Assembly: GCA_016720905.1 (NCBI GenBank)
Contig: JADKJT010000005.1
Span: 229,862-293,861, forward strand
DNA from: Gemmatimonadaceae bacterium
GTDB taxonomy: Bacteria; Gemmatimonadota; Gemmatimonadetes; Gemmatimonadales; Gemmatimonadaceae
DNA length: 64,000 nucleotides
Direction of reading: 5' to 3'
Under the pieces are notes generated by a model. The model ran no database searches and had not been told where the DNA came from. It saw only the letters and a program-made list of their open reading frames with translations. Shown piece after piece: positions 8,473 through 15,930 of the stretch. A program made the position numbers and the translations under genes. Numbering within the stretch: position 1 is the first letter of the stretch; every line of letters starts with the position of its first letter.

Positions 8473-9624
8473 CGGCATCGCGCGAAAGACTTTCTCGTCG
8501 GCGATGGCCGTCATGCTGAAGATGAGGTGAATGTCAAGCTGCTCGCGAATGCGCGCCGACATGGCGTCGTCGTATATGCGCAGCACCAGCCGCAGGTTGG
8601 GCTCGAACGTGCGTGCGTTGAGGCCGATTTCCAGATTCACGAAGTCGTTGTTGATGACGGAGTAGAGCGCCTTGGCGCGCGTGACGCCCACCTCTTTCAG
8701 CACGCGCGGCAGGCGGGCGTCGCCGATGTACACATCGGCCCCCAACGATCGGAAGTGCTCAATCGTGGACGAGTCTTCATTGCGCTCCACGATCAACACG
8801 TGCTCGCCGCGGGCCAGCAGCCCTTCGGCAATGAAGTAGCCCAGCCGCCCGAGTCCGCACACGATGACATGATCGCGAATCGTATACGTGCGCCGACCCA
8901 GCGCCAGTTGCACCCGCCGCTTGATGATGCGATCGACCGTGAGCGAAAAAATCATCCAGATGAAGACGGTCGAGCCCAGAATCAGACCGATATCCATCAG
9001 CTTGGACACCGTGCTGGCGTTGAGCAGGTTGATGTCGCCATAGCCCACCGTGGCGACGGTGACCGTGACAAAGTACAGCGCGTCAATCCACGACAGCTGC
9101 TGCGCGGCGTGAAAATACGCCGTGGCGGCCACCAGCATCGACACGAAGCCCAGGCTGAGCTTCATGATGAGCGGATCGACGGGCTTCCGAATCCGGTCGT
9201 CGGCGATGCGCACCGGTCGGTAGCCCAGTGCGTGCGTCAGCGGCGCATCCAACGCATCGACAAACGCCGGCGCAGCGATCTTCGCAGGATTGAGCACGCG
9301 AACATTGGGATTGGCCGCCTGCAAGTGCGGCGCGATGTTCTCGTTGAACAGCGCCACCACCACCGGCAGGCGGCGATCCACTGACATCAGCGCGATCAGG
9401 AACTCGAGATTCACCTCATCGCGATCATCCACCAGGTACGCCGACGCGATGCCGCCGTGCCCCGCATCGCGCACCATGCGAACAATCGACTCGAACGTCG
9501 GCTCGCCTTCGGATGTCGGGCGGACGTGCTCCCGGGACAACGAAACGATTTCGCCGCCGCTGGCGCTGATCAGCGTACGAATGCGATGGGCAAGATGCCC
9601 GGAGCCCACGAGGATGGTGCGCAC
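8446..9624 (-). CDS. Potassium channel with two RCK/TrkA-N-type domains flanking the pore
   Basis: A 392-residue protein. Residues 1-130 form a Rossmann-like domain beginning MRTILVGSGHLAHRI. Two transmembrane helices (about 155-172 and 211-230) flank the pore loop with selectivity filter TVGYGD (192-197). Residues 251-390 are a second RCK domain with VIVCGLGRLG (nucleotide-binding GxGxxG). It should conduct K+ across the inner membrane, gated by nucleotide or ion binding. Having an RCK-like domain at both ends of a two-helix pore is less common than the usual pore-RCK order. The 3' end overlaps the convergent upstream gene by 27 bases. Confidence 0.9.
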   Translation of the reverse strand: MRTILVGSGHLAHRIRTLISASGGEIVSLSREHVRPTSEGEPTFESIVRMVRDAGHGGIASAYLVDDRDEVNLEFLIALMSVDRRLPVVVALFNENIAPHLQAANPNVRVLNPAKIAAPAFVDALDAPLTHALGYRPVRIADDRIRKPVDPLIMKLSLGFVSMLVAATAYFHAAQQLSWIDALYFVTVTVATVGYGDINLLNASTVSKLMDIGLILGSTVFIWMIFSLTVDRIIKRRVQLALGRRTYTIRDHVIVCGLGRLGYFIAEGLLARGEHVLIVERNEDSSTIEHFRSLGADVYIGDARLPRVLKEVGVTRAKALYSVINNDFVNLEIGLNARTFEPNLRLVLRIYDDAMSARIREQLDIHLIFSMTAIADEKVFRAMPSVAAATAP

Positions 9625-9633
9625 GCGAGGCTG

Positions 9634-12600
9634 CTATCGTCCCACCGCTGCCGGCGCGACATCGTTGGCCATCCACCACTGCCTTGGCAACGGCCGCTGC
9701 CTCGGCCACAGCTCCGCCAGGCTGTTGCCGTCGTACACCCGTCCGTTCTTCATCACGTAGCGGATGGTGTTGGTATTCTTGATGTCGTCCAGCGGGTTGC
9801 CATCCAGCACGAGAATATCGGCCAGCTTGCCGGCCTCCACCGAGCCGATGTCCTGCTGCAGCCCAATCGACTCGGCGCCGAATATCGTGGCCACGCGCAG
9901 CGCGTCCATGGGCTTCATGCCGCCCTTGGCAATGGTCCACAGTTCCCAGTGCACGCCAAGCCCCTGCAGCTGACCGTGGCCACCGAGCCCCACACGACCA
10001 CCGGCTTCCACCACCTTCTTCGCCTGCTCGGCGAACAGCGTGAATGAGTATTCGCTGTCGCGGAACCACTGCGGGCGACGCAGTCCGCGCCGTTCAAGTT
10101 CGGAGAACGGCGTGAAGCGGGTGAGCTTGGCATCGCTCAGAATGTCATAGTGCTCGTACCACCAGTTCTCGGCCCACGGGCCGCCGTATTGCACCAGCAG
10201 CGTCGGCGTCCACGTGGTGCCGCTTTGTGCGAACAGCTGAACGGCGTCCTTGTACATGGGAGCAATGGGCAATGTGTGCTCGATGCCGGCATAGCCGTCC
10301 ATCGCTTCCGTCATGTTCTTCTTGAAGTCCAGTCCGCCCTCGAGCGTGGGCGTGATCTTCTGCTCCTTCGCCGCCATGGCAATCCATTGCCGCTGACGCC
10401 GGTCGCCTGCCTGGTACTGCTTGATGGTTTCTGTGAGATAGAACTCGGAATACCGTTTCATGACGTCCTTGGCGTCATCGGCACTGGAGACGTTGTCCTG
10501 CGCGAAAATGCCGGGGCCGGTGGCGTAAATGCGGGGCCCGATGATCTGTCCCATGTCCACCGCATCGCCGTAGGAAATCACATCGGCTTGCGACGTTTGC
10601 GGATCGCGCGTGGTGGTCACGCCATATGCGAGATTGGCGGTGTACATGTACGGTTGCGGCGAATGCACGCCCCATTGCGGCCACATGTGCGCGTGGACGT
10701 CAACGAGCCCGGGCATGATGGTCTTGCCGGACACATCGATCACGCGGGCACCGGCGGGTACGGCGACCTTTCCTTGTGCGCCCACGCCGACAATGCGGTT
10801 GCCGGTGACCACCACATCACCGCGGGCAATCACGGCGTCGCCTTTCATGGTGATGATGCGCGCACCGCGCAACACCACACTGCCGGTAGGGCGGTCTTTC
10901 GTGGCAGTAATGGTGACATCGATGCGGGCGGCGTCATACACCGGCTTGCCCGCGGCGACGGTGGCACCACCCGCTGGGGCGGCGGCGGGCCGCGGCGGCG
11001 CCTTGAACGCCGAGTCGGCGGCCAGAGAATCGGCGCGGGCAATGTCGTACTGGAAGAACGAGCGACCCAACGAGTAGAACACACTCCGTGAATCGGCATT
11101 CCAGCCAATGAAGTCGCCGCCAATGCGCGAGAGGCGGCGGAACGGCACCGCGCCGCCCGTGGGCTGCTGCACGGAGACCGTTGGCGTCGTGCCGCCGGTC
11201 ATTGGCAGTGGCACCACGAACAGCATGTTGTCGACTTGCGCCAGTACGCGTCGCCCGTCGGGAGATACCTGTAGTTGACTGGCCGGTCGTGCCTGGGCAT
11301 TGGGACCGCCGCCCGGCGCCTGATATCCCGTGACTTTCAGGTGCGCCTGCCGATCAGTGCCGTCCCAGCGCATGGAGACCAGGCCGTCGCCACCTTCGTA
11401 CAGCCAGATGCGCGACGTGTCGGCAGTGAAATGCGGTCCGGCGGCGTTGGTGAGTGTGGAAATGAAGTTCGGTGCGCCACCGGCCGCGGGAATCCACACG
11501 AGATCGGTGATGACGAGGTTGGGATTGATCTCGTCGTTGATGATCGCGCGTTGCGTGCGTGGTGCGCGGGCGGCGACAATGCGCGATCCCGTAGGGGAGT
11601 ACATGATGTCGTCGTAGAACGCCGTCTGCGTGGTGAGTTTTTCCGGACGTCCGCCAGTGGCCGCAATGCGCCAGATATCGCCACCGTCTTCCGTCCACGA
11701 CACGTACGCGATGTACTTGCCATCGGGCGACCACACCGGCGCATGTTCACCGTCGGTAGATGTGGTGAGCCGTTTCGGCGTACCCGACGGAAGATCCATC
11801 GTCCACAAGCGGTCGAGCGCCGAGAACACGAGGCGCTTGCCGTCGGGTGACGGACGTGCCCCGCGGATCTGTCGCACGGTGAGCGTGGTGTCGTTCACCG
11901 GGTAGTTGAAGCGCACCAGGTCGCCAAGCATCTGATCGACCTGCGCGGTGAACGGGATCTGCGTTTGCTTGCCCGAGGCGACATCGTGCGACCAGATCTT
12001 GCCGTGGTGCGCCAGGACAATGGCCTTCGAGTCGGGTGTCCACGAATACCCTGGCAGCAAGTCACGCGAGCCGCGCGACTCGATGTCGTCGCGTTGAATT
12101 TCGCTGGCCAGCCAATGTTCATCGCCCGACGCGAGATCGCGCAACTTGAGGCCGGTGACGGCCATCTTGCGTGACGCGTAGGCCAGCCACTTGCCATCGG
12201 GGCTGACGGCGGGGCGGAAGCCGGTGCCGAGGTTGAGCGTGCGTGTGGCGAGTCGTCCGGTGCTGCGATCGTACATCACCACCTGCGTGGTGCCCATCAT
12301 CTGGTTGTAGCCGGCTGGACCTGTGCGCGCGCTGGCATACACATAGCGGCCATCGGGTGCGACCGACGCACCCATGAAGTTGGCCGGCGCGGTGCCGCCG
12401 CCACCGCCGCCTGCGGCTGGCGTTTGTCCGGTAAGCTTGAGTCCACTCCCACCCTGGCGATGATACAGCCACAAATCGTTGCTGCGCGAGACCACGACGT
12501 ATTCGCCGTCGGGTGTCCAATCGGGTGACACGAATGACTGATTCGCACCGCGCGTGAGCGGGCGGAGATTCTTTCCGTCGGGGTCGATGAGATACAAGTT

Positions 12601-12975
12601 TTCGCTGCCCGACCGGTCACTCACGAACACAATGGACTTGCCGTCGGGTGAGAAGCGCGGTTGTCCGTCAAACGGCGTGCCACTGGTGATGCGTGTGGCG
12701 CCGCCGCCGGTGGCCGGCAGGGTGTAAATGTCGCCCAACAGGTCGAACACGATCAGGCGTCCGTCGGGCGAGAGGTCCAATGACAGCCAGGTGCCCTCGT
12801 CGGTGCTGAATTTGAGCGGGCGTGTCGGGATCAGCGGCAGTTCGCCATTGGGTGCTGTGCGACGCGAGGAGTCGGCGGCGGCCTGCGCGTTGGCGATCGT
12901 CGCGCTGATGCTCATCGCACCCGTCGCGAGCAGAGAGACGAACAGGGCGCGCTGGACAGTCGTTGCAGAGATCAT
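9634..12975 (-). CDS. TolB-like beta-propeller/amidohydrolase fusion protein, exported
   Basis: A 1113-residue exported protein. A signal peptide (MISATTVQRALFVSLL to ANAQA) is followed by two blocks of WD40-like PD40 repeats (about 50-650, recurring SPDGKxIxFVS and WSPDGKYIAYVS), then an amidohydrolase domain from about 690. The amidohydrolase metal motif is VDVHAHMW, with the usual leading strand VIDVSGKTIMPGL and terminal AESIGLQQDIGSVEAGKLAD. The family is frequent in Gemmatimonadota and Bacteroidetes; the substrate is unknown. I chose the ATG at 12975 because it gives the signal peptide; an in-frame ATG 51 bases upstream adds a non-signal extension. A degraded copy of its 5' end lies at 14.6-14.8 kb. 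Confidence 0.92.
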   Translation of the reverse strand: MISATTVQRALFVSLLATGAMSISATIANAQAAADSSRRTAPNGELPLIPTRPLKFSTDEGTWLSLDLSPDGRLIVFDLLGDIYTLPATGGGATRITSGTPFDGQPRFSPDGKSIVFVSDRSGSENLYLIDPDGKNLRPLTRGANQSFVSPDWTPDGEYVVVSRSNDLWLYHRQGGSGLKLTGQTPAAGGGGGGTAPANFMGASVAPDGRYVYASARTGPAGYNQMMGTTQVVMYDRSTGRLATRTLNLGTGFRPAVSPDGKWLAYASRKMAVTGLKLRDLASGDEHWLASEIQRDDIESRGSRDLLPGYSWTPDSKAIVLAHHGKIWSHDVASGKQTQIPFTAQVDQMLGDLVRFNYPVNDTTLTVRQIRGARPSPDGKRLVFSALDRLWTMDLPSGTPKRLTTSTDGEHAPVWSPDGKYIAYVSWTEDGGDIWRIAATGGRPEKLTTQTAFYDDIMYSPTGSRIVAARAPRTQRAIINDEINPNLVITDLVWIPAAGGAPNFISTLTNAAGPHFTADTSRIWLYEGGDGLVSMRWDGTDRQAHLKVTGYQAPGGGPNAQARPASQLQVSPDGRRVLAQVDNMLFVVPLPMTGGTTPTVSVQQPTGGAVPFRRLSRIGGDFIGWNADSRSVFYSLGRSFFQYDIARADSLAADSAFKAPPRPAAAPAGGATVAAGKPVYDAARIDVTITATKDRPTGSVVLRGARIITMKGDAVIARGDVVVTGNRIVGVGAQGKVAVPAGARVIDVSGKTIMPGLVDVHAHMWPQWGVHSPQPYMYTANLAYGVTTTRDPQTSQADVISYGDAVDMGQIIGPRIYATGPGIFAQDNVSSADDAKDVMKRYSEFYLTETIKQYQAGDRRQRQWIAMAAKEQKITPTLEGGLDFKKNMTEAMDGYAGIEHTLPIAPMYKDAVQLFAQSGTTWTPTLLVQYGGPWAENWWYEHYDILSDAKLTRFTPFSELERRGLRRPQWFRDSEYSFTLFAEQAKKVVEAGGRVGLGGHGQLQGLGVHWELWTIAKGGMKPMDALRVATIFGAESIGLQQDIGSVEAGKLADILVLDGNPLDDIKNTNTIRYVMKNGRVYDGNSLAELWPRQRPLPRQWWMANDVAPAAVGR

Positions 12976-13107
12976 GATCGCGTCGGGTAGTGGTAGGGCA
13001 GGCCGAGCCTGCCAACAAGTCACCATCCAAACTGCACGGCGGCTCCCAATTCAGCGAGGAGGGCGGCCCTCCTTGCACCATCGAAATCTCCGTGGTATGG
13101 TAAGAGT

Positions 13108-13407
13108 ATGGCACGCACCGTCAAAATGACGTTTACGCTCGACGAAGACACCTCGGCGCGGATTGATCGCACGGCGCTGCGCCTTGGTATTCCCAAGAGC
13201 GCCGTGGTACGGGAGGCCGTGGCAGAGTATGCCGCGCGCGCTGGACGCACCAGCGAAGAAGAGCGGCTTCGTCTGCTGAGCGTGTTTGATGATTTGCTGA
13301 CGAGAATACCGCTCCTCCCAGTGGACGCGGCGGATACCGAGCTCGCGGCGTTGAGACGCGCCCGGCAATCGGGTGGCCGACGTACTTCAGCGGCACGGAC
13401 GAAGTGA
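13108..13407 (+). CDS. vapB: Ribbon-helix-helix antitoxin (VapB-like)
   Basis: A 99-residue protein beginning MARTVKMTFTLDEDTSARID, a ribbon-helix-helix N-terminus (beta strand, then RIDRTALRLGIPKSAVVREA) of the CopG/Arc type that binds operator DNA as a dimer. The C-terminal half is the likely toxin-neutralising region. Its stop overlaps the GTG start of the PIN toxin (GTGA), the standard layout of a vapBC operon that represses its own promoter. The 132-base gap to the divergent amidohydrolase gene holds both promoters. Confidence 0.88.
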   Translation: MARTVKMTFTLDEDTSARIDRTALRLGIPKSAVVREAVAEYAARAGRTSEEERLRLLSVFDDLLTRIPLLPVDAADTELAALRRARQSGGRRTSAARTK

Positions 13408-13796
13408 TTCTGCTCGACACCTCGGTATTGATCGATGCGTTGACCGGCGGTCGACGATTGGCGCCCGCATTGCGCCAGGCAATCGAGAGTGGTGAGCAGA
13501 TCGCGATACCGACGTTGGTGCTCTATGAGTGGCAACGAGGACCTCGCCGCGACGAGGAACTGGCGGTGCAGGAGGCACTGTGGCCTGGCGAGAACGCGAT
13601 TGCGTTTGGTGCCGACGAGGCGGCTATCGCAGCGGATTTGTATCGTGCCCTGCGCCATCCGCGTGGGCGAGAGATCGATCTCGCGATCGCGGCGTGTGCG
13701 ATCTGCCGCGGTGCCGAACTCTGGACCATGAACGTGAAGGACTTTCGCGACGTACCCGGTCTGATGTTGTACAGACCGGGGCCGCGTGACTCGTAA
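13404..13796 (+). CDS. vapC: PIN-domain ribonuclease toxin (VapC-like)
   Basis: A 130-residue PIN domain starting at GTG 13404. The acidic active-site residues are visible: Asp5 (LLDTSVLID), Glu42 (YEWQRG), Asp92 (REIDLAIAACA) and Asp113 in the C-terminal TMNVKDF segment. VapC enzymes cleave specific RNAs, often initiator tRNA or 23S rRNA; this target cannot be inferred. The four-base overlap with vapB indicates coupled translation. No frameshift or missing catalytic residue is seen, so the pair appears functional. Confidence 0.9.
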   Translation: MILLDTSVLIDALTGGRRLAPALRQAIESGEQIAIPTLVLYEWQRGPRRDEELAVQEALWPGENAIAFGADEAAIAADLYRALRHPRGREIDLAIAACAICRGAELWTMNVKDFRDVPGLMLYRPGPRDS

Positions 13797-13819
13797 GGCC
13801 CTCTCCTACCGAGGATGCA

Positions 13820-14317
13820 CTACGCGACTTCGGAAAACAGCACCACCTGGTTCGTGCCGAACTGCTTGGCGCACTTCGGGCACGTGGCGTAGTAGAACAG
13901 ATGCCGCTTGGTGTGGTACCCCTTGGCACTGACGTAAGCGTCCATCTCCTTCAACCACTTCCCGACGTCGCGGTAGGGTCCCTCAAAGACCTTGGTGAGG
14001 TAGTGCCCGCTCAGTGGCACCATGTCGGCGTCCGGCACCGGATGATTCACGGCCACATACATGTCCGATCCCCAAGGCGATACTTCGTCGGACAGCCACA
14101 GGGGATCCTCCGGATACGCCGCGGCCGCTTCAATCACCTTCTGGTCGCGGGCCATCACCGATCCCATGTTGAGCGGCACGTGCATCACGGCCCGCACATG
14201 GTCTTTCAGGAAGAGTTTGTTGGTCCACTGGAATTCGCGCTCGTTCCATTTCGCCACGTCGAGTCGCGCGCAGCAGCCGGTCTCGGTGTTGTCGTAATTC
14301 GTATCGGCGAGTTTCAT
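13820..14317 (-). CDS. Conserved small-molecule-binding 'hydrolase' (GyrI-like fold suspected)
   Basis: A 165-residue protein starting at the ATG for MKLADTNYDNTETGCCARL. Conserved blocks include NEREFQWTNKLFLKDHVRAV, FEGPYRDVGKWLKEM and a C-terminal YYATCPKCAKQFGTNQVVLF with a CxxC pair. Proteins of this pattern are widely annotated as hydrolases without biochemical proof; the FEGPY/GKWL segment recalls GyrI-like effector-binding folds. The frame stays open for 47 more codons upstream, but that part lacks family character. Degraded copies of its 3' end appear at 15.8-15.9 kb. It converges on vapC with a 23-base gap. Confidence 0.75.
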   Translation of the reverse strand: MKLADTNYDNTETGCCARLDVAKWNEREFQWTNKLFLKDHVRAVMHVPLNMGSVMARDQKVIEAAAAYPEDPLWLSDEVSPWGSDMYVAVNHPVPDADMVPLSGHYLTKVFEGPYRDVGKWLKEMDAYVSAKGYHTKRHLFYYATCPKCAKQFGTNQVVLFSEVA

Positions 14318-14479
14318 AACGACCTCTACGGTTGTGATGTCAACCATCGCGAACGACACATCCAACAAGAAATCATGCGGCGGCATGGGTGACAGTCCAT
14401 CTGGGCCTGCCTTACAACCCCGCGGGGATTGCCCGACACACCCCTCCCTTCCGGCCAAATCGGAGTTTCCATCTCCGCC

Positions 14480-14588
14480 ATGCCTACCTCCCTAAAACCC
14501 AAGGAACTCACCCTTCGCGGCCTGATCTTCGGTGCGCTCATCACCACCGTGTTCACCGCCGCCAACGTCTACCTCGGCCTGAAGGTCG
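14480..14588 (+). pseudogene. OPT oligopeptide transporter, first 36 codons only
   Basis: The ATG at 14480 opens a frame encoding MPTSLKPKELTLRGLIFGAL and TTVFTAANVYLGLKVG, the N-terminus and first membrane helix of an OPT-family transporter. Similarity stops at about 14588, where the sequence switches to a copy of the amidohydrolase gene from 12.9 kb. The same transporter start, diverged, opens a longer broken OPT gene at 21900. This is a truncated remnant, not a functional gene. Confidence 0.75.
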
Positions 14589-14770
14589 GTGGCGGCCTGC
14601 GCGTTGGCGGTTGTCGCGCTGGTGCTCATCGCCCAGGTTGCGAGCAGAGAGACGAGCAGGGCGCGCTGGACAGTCGGTGCAGAGATCATGATCGCGTCGG
14701 GTTGTAGTGGGGCAGGCCGAACCTACCGGCAAGTCACCGTTCAAACTGCACGCCGGCGGGCGTTTCAGCG
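14589..14770. repeat. Degraded duplicate of the amidohydrolase 5' end and upstream region
   Basis: This stretch aligns base for base, with scattered substitutions and small indels, to about 12880-13052: the signal-peptide coding segment, the start codon (ATCATGATCGCGTCGGG shared) and roughly 75 bases of upstream DNA ending near TTCAGCGA. It is in the same orientation as the original. There is no open amidohydrolase beyond it. A duplication or rearrangement between 12.9 and 14.6 kb joined it to the OPT fragment. Confidence 0.8.
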
Positions 14771-14812
14771 AATCGCCTGGAAACACGCGAAATGGCACTG
14801 CGGTGGTCGGTC

Positions 14813-14845
14813 TTGATATCTAGGTGTACTAGGGTGCATAGTACA
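14813..14845 (+). promoter_or_regulatory. Promoter and perfect inverted-repeat operator of the GntR regulator
   Basis: A TTGATA -35 (14813-14818) and CATAGT -10 (14837-14842) are 18 bases apart. A perfect inverted repeat TGTACTA-(7 bases)-TAGTACA (14825-14845) overlaps the -10 and ends four bases before the GntR start codon. GntR proteins of the YtrA type bind short palindromes in their own promoter, so autorepression is likely. Transcription would start at or next to the ATG, suggesting a leaderless mRNA. Confidence 0.65.
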
Positions 14846-14848
14846 TGC

Positions 14849-15283
14849 ATGCTTCCGTTCTCGGTCACGCTCACCACCGGCGAATCGCCGTTCCGCCAGA
14901 TCGTCTACGCCGCTACCAAAGCGGTGGTGTCGGGCGAACTGGTCGAAGGAAGTGCCTTTCCGTCGGTCCGCGAATTGAGCCAGACGCTCAAGATCAATCC
15001 AAATACCGCGCACAAAGTCGTCGCCGAGTTGGTGCGCAATGGCCTGCTGGAAGTGATGCCTGGGCTTGGTACGGTTGTGTCGGCAGGCCGAAAATCATCC
15101 GCTGCTGAACGTCGCGCGCTGCTCTCACGCGAGGTCGAGCAATTGGTGGTCGAGGCCATGCGGCTTGGGCTCAAAGAAGCCGATGTGGTGAATGCCTTGT
15201 CATTGCGGTGGGCGGAACTGTCGGCCCCAGTTGGCGTCTCAAAATCGGCCGCTTCTGCGGTCACTACGGGTCGCAACGCATGA
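14849..15283 (+). CDS. GntR-family transcriptional regulator, YtrA-like
   Basis: A 144-residue protein with an N-terminal winged helix-turn-helix (PFRQIVYAATKAVVSGEL, FPSVRELSQTLKINPNTAH, LLEVMPGLGTVV) and a short C-terminal helical region instead of a full effector domain. That architecture is typical of the YtrA subfamily, which controls adjacent ABC-transporter genes. The stop overlaps the start of an ABC ATPase fragment (ATGA), matching that context, although the transporter is truncated here. The ATG at 14849 was chosen because the domain begins there and the operator ends just upstream. No obvious Shine-Dalgarno precedes it. Confidence 0.85.
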   Translation: MLPFSVTLTTGESPFRQIVYAATKAVVSGELVEGSAFPSVRELSQTLKINPNTAHKVVAELVRNGLLEVMPGLGTVVSAGRKSSAAERRALLSREVEQLVVEAMRLGLKEADVVNALSLRWAELSAPVGVSKSAASAVTTGRNA

Positions 15284-15398
15284 ACGCTTCGTCGCAACCT
15301 CCGATTGCTGTTCGGGAGATGTCGCCTCGCTTCGGAAGGAAGCTGGTGCTCGATAACCTGGCATTTGACGTGCCGCGTGCAACGCGGACAGTCGTCAA
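15280..15398 (+). pseudogene. ABC transporter ATPase, N-terminal fragment
   Basis: From ATG 15280, four bases overlapping the GntR stop, the frame encodes an ABC ATPase N-terminus with RFGRKLVLDNLAFDVPR, the strand and loop that normally lead to the Walker A motif. Similarity ends before Walker A, at about 15398, and the frame soon closes. It is the stump of the transporter that the GntR regulator would have controlled. Confidence 0.7.
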
Positions 15399-15550
15399 GT
15401 CTCGGTCCAACCACGAACGTGACGCACGTTGTCGGCCGCGACTTCAAGCAGAATGACAGCTTGCGGATGCGACGTCAGTACAACCTGAGACGTCTGTCCA
15501 CCGATCAACCCGGTGGTACCGACGTTCACTTGTATCAATTCAGCTACTAG
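15399..15550 (+). pseudogene. C-terminal fragment of an outer-membrane beta-barrel protein
   Basis: The frame encodes NVTHVVGRDFKQNDSLRMRR, then alternating polar/hydrophobic strands ending HLYQFSY before TAG. A terminal aromatic residue on a final beta strand is characteristic of outer-membrane barrels. No start or upstream barrel is present, and the fragment directly abuts the ABC ATPase stump. The family is not identified. 15551-15786 contains no gene I can support. Confidence 0.4.
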
Positions 15551-15786
15551 CAAGCGCTGATAGTGCTACCGGGCACGAGTGTCCTGCGGGCGAAATGGAG
15601 AGAGGACGATCGTGCTTTCGGAATGCGAATGCTGGCGGAATCCGGACGCGCGAATGCACCGCAGTCGGCGCCTCGTTCCCAAACGTCACGACAAGGTGCC
15701 GCACTGGAGCTGGTTCGCTGGAACGTGGTCGCGAGTTATCCAAGGTCGGTCGAGCGCGTGGTGCGGTGACACAGTGCCCGTCCGTT

Positions 15787-15912
15787 AGGCGACTTGAGAG
15801 AACAGCACCACCTGGTTGGTGCCGAATGCTCCCTCAGAGACCTTGGTCAGATAGTGCCGCTCATGGCACTAAGTCGGCGGACTGCCGCTACGCGACTTCG
15901 GAAAACGGCACT
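15787..15912 (-). pseudogene. Two degraded remnants of the 3' end of the small 'hydrolase' gene
   Basis: 15787-15828 matches 13819-13860 (last codons of the hydrolase at 13820-14317), then 15829-15879 jumps to match 13979-14032, so about 118 bases are deleted. A second short copy of the same terminal bases (CTACGCGACTTCGGAAAAC) lies at 15888-15912. Both keep the orientation of the original. No protein can be made from them. Confidence 0.75.
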
Positions 15913-15930
15913 ACAGTGGTATCGTGGCGA

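Noticed and set aside
10150..11091. 313-codon plus-strand frame opposite the amidohydrolase
   Set aside because: Mirror of the real gene, rich in His/Gly/Arg, no recognisable domain.
14429..14707. 92-codon frame across the OPT/amidohydrolase junction
   Set aside because: A chimera of two unrelated fragments; no real protein is expected.
14480..15912. Insertion sequence or transposon
   Set aside because: No transposase coding, terminal inverted repeats or target duplications were found.
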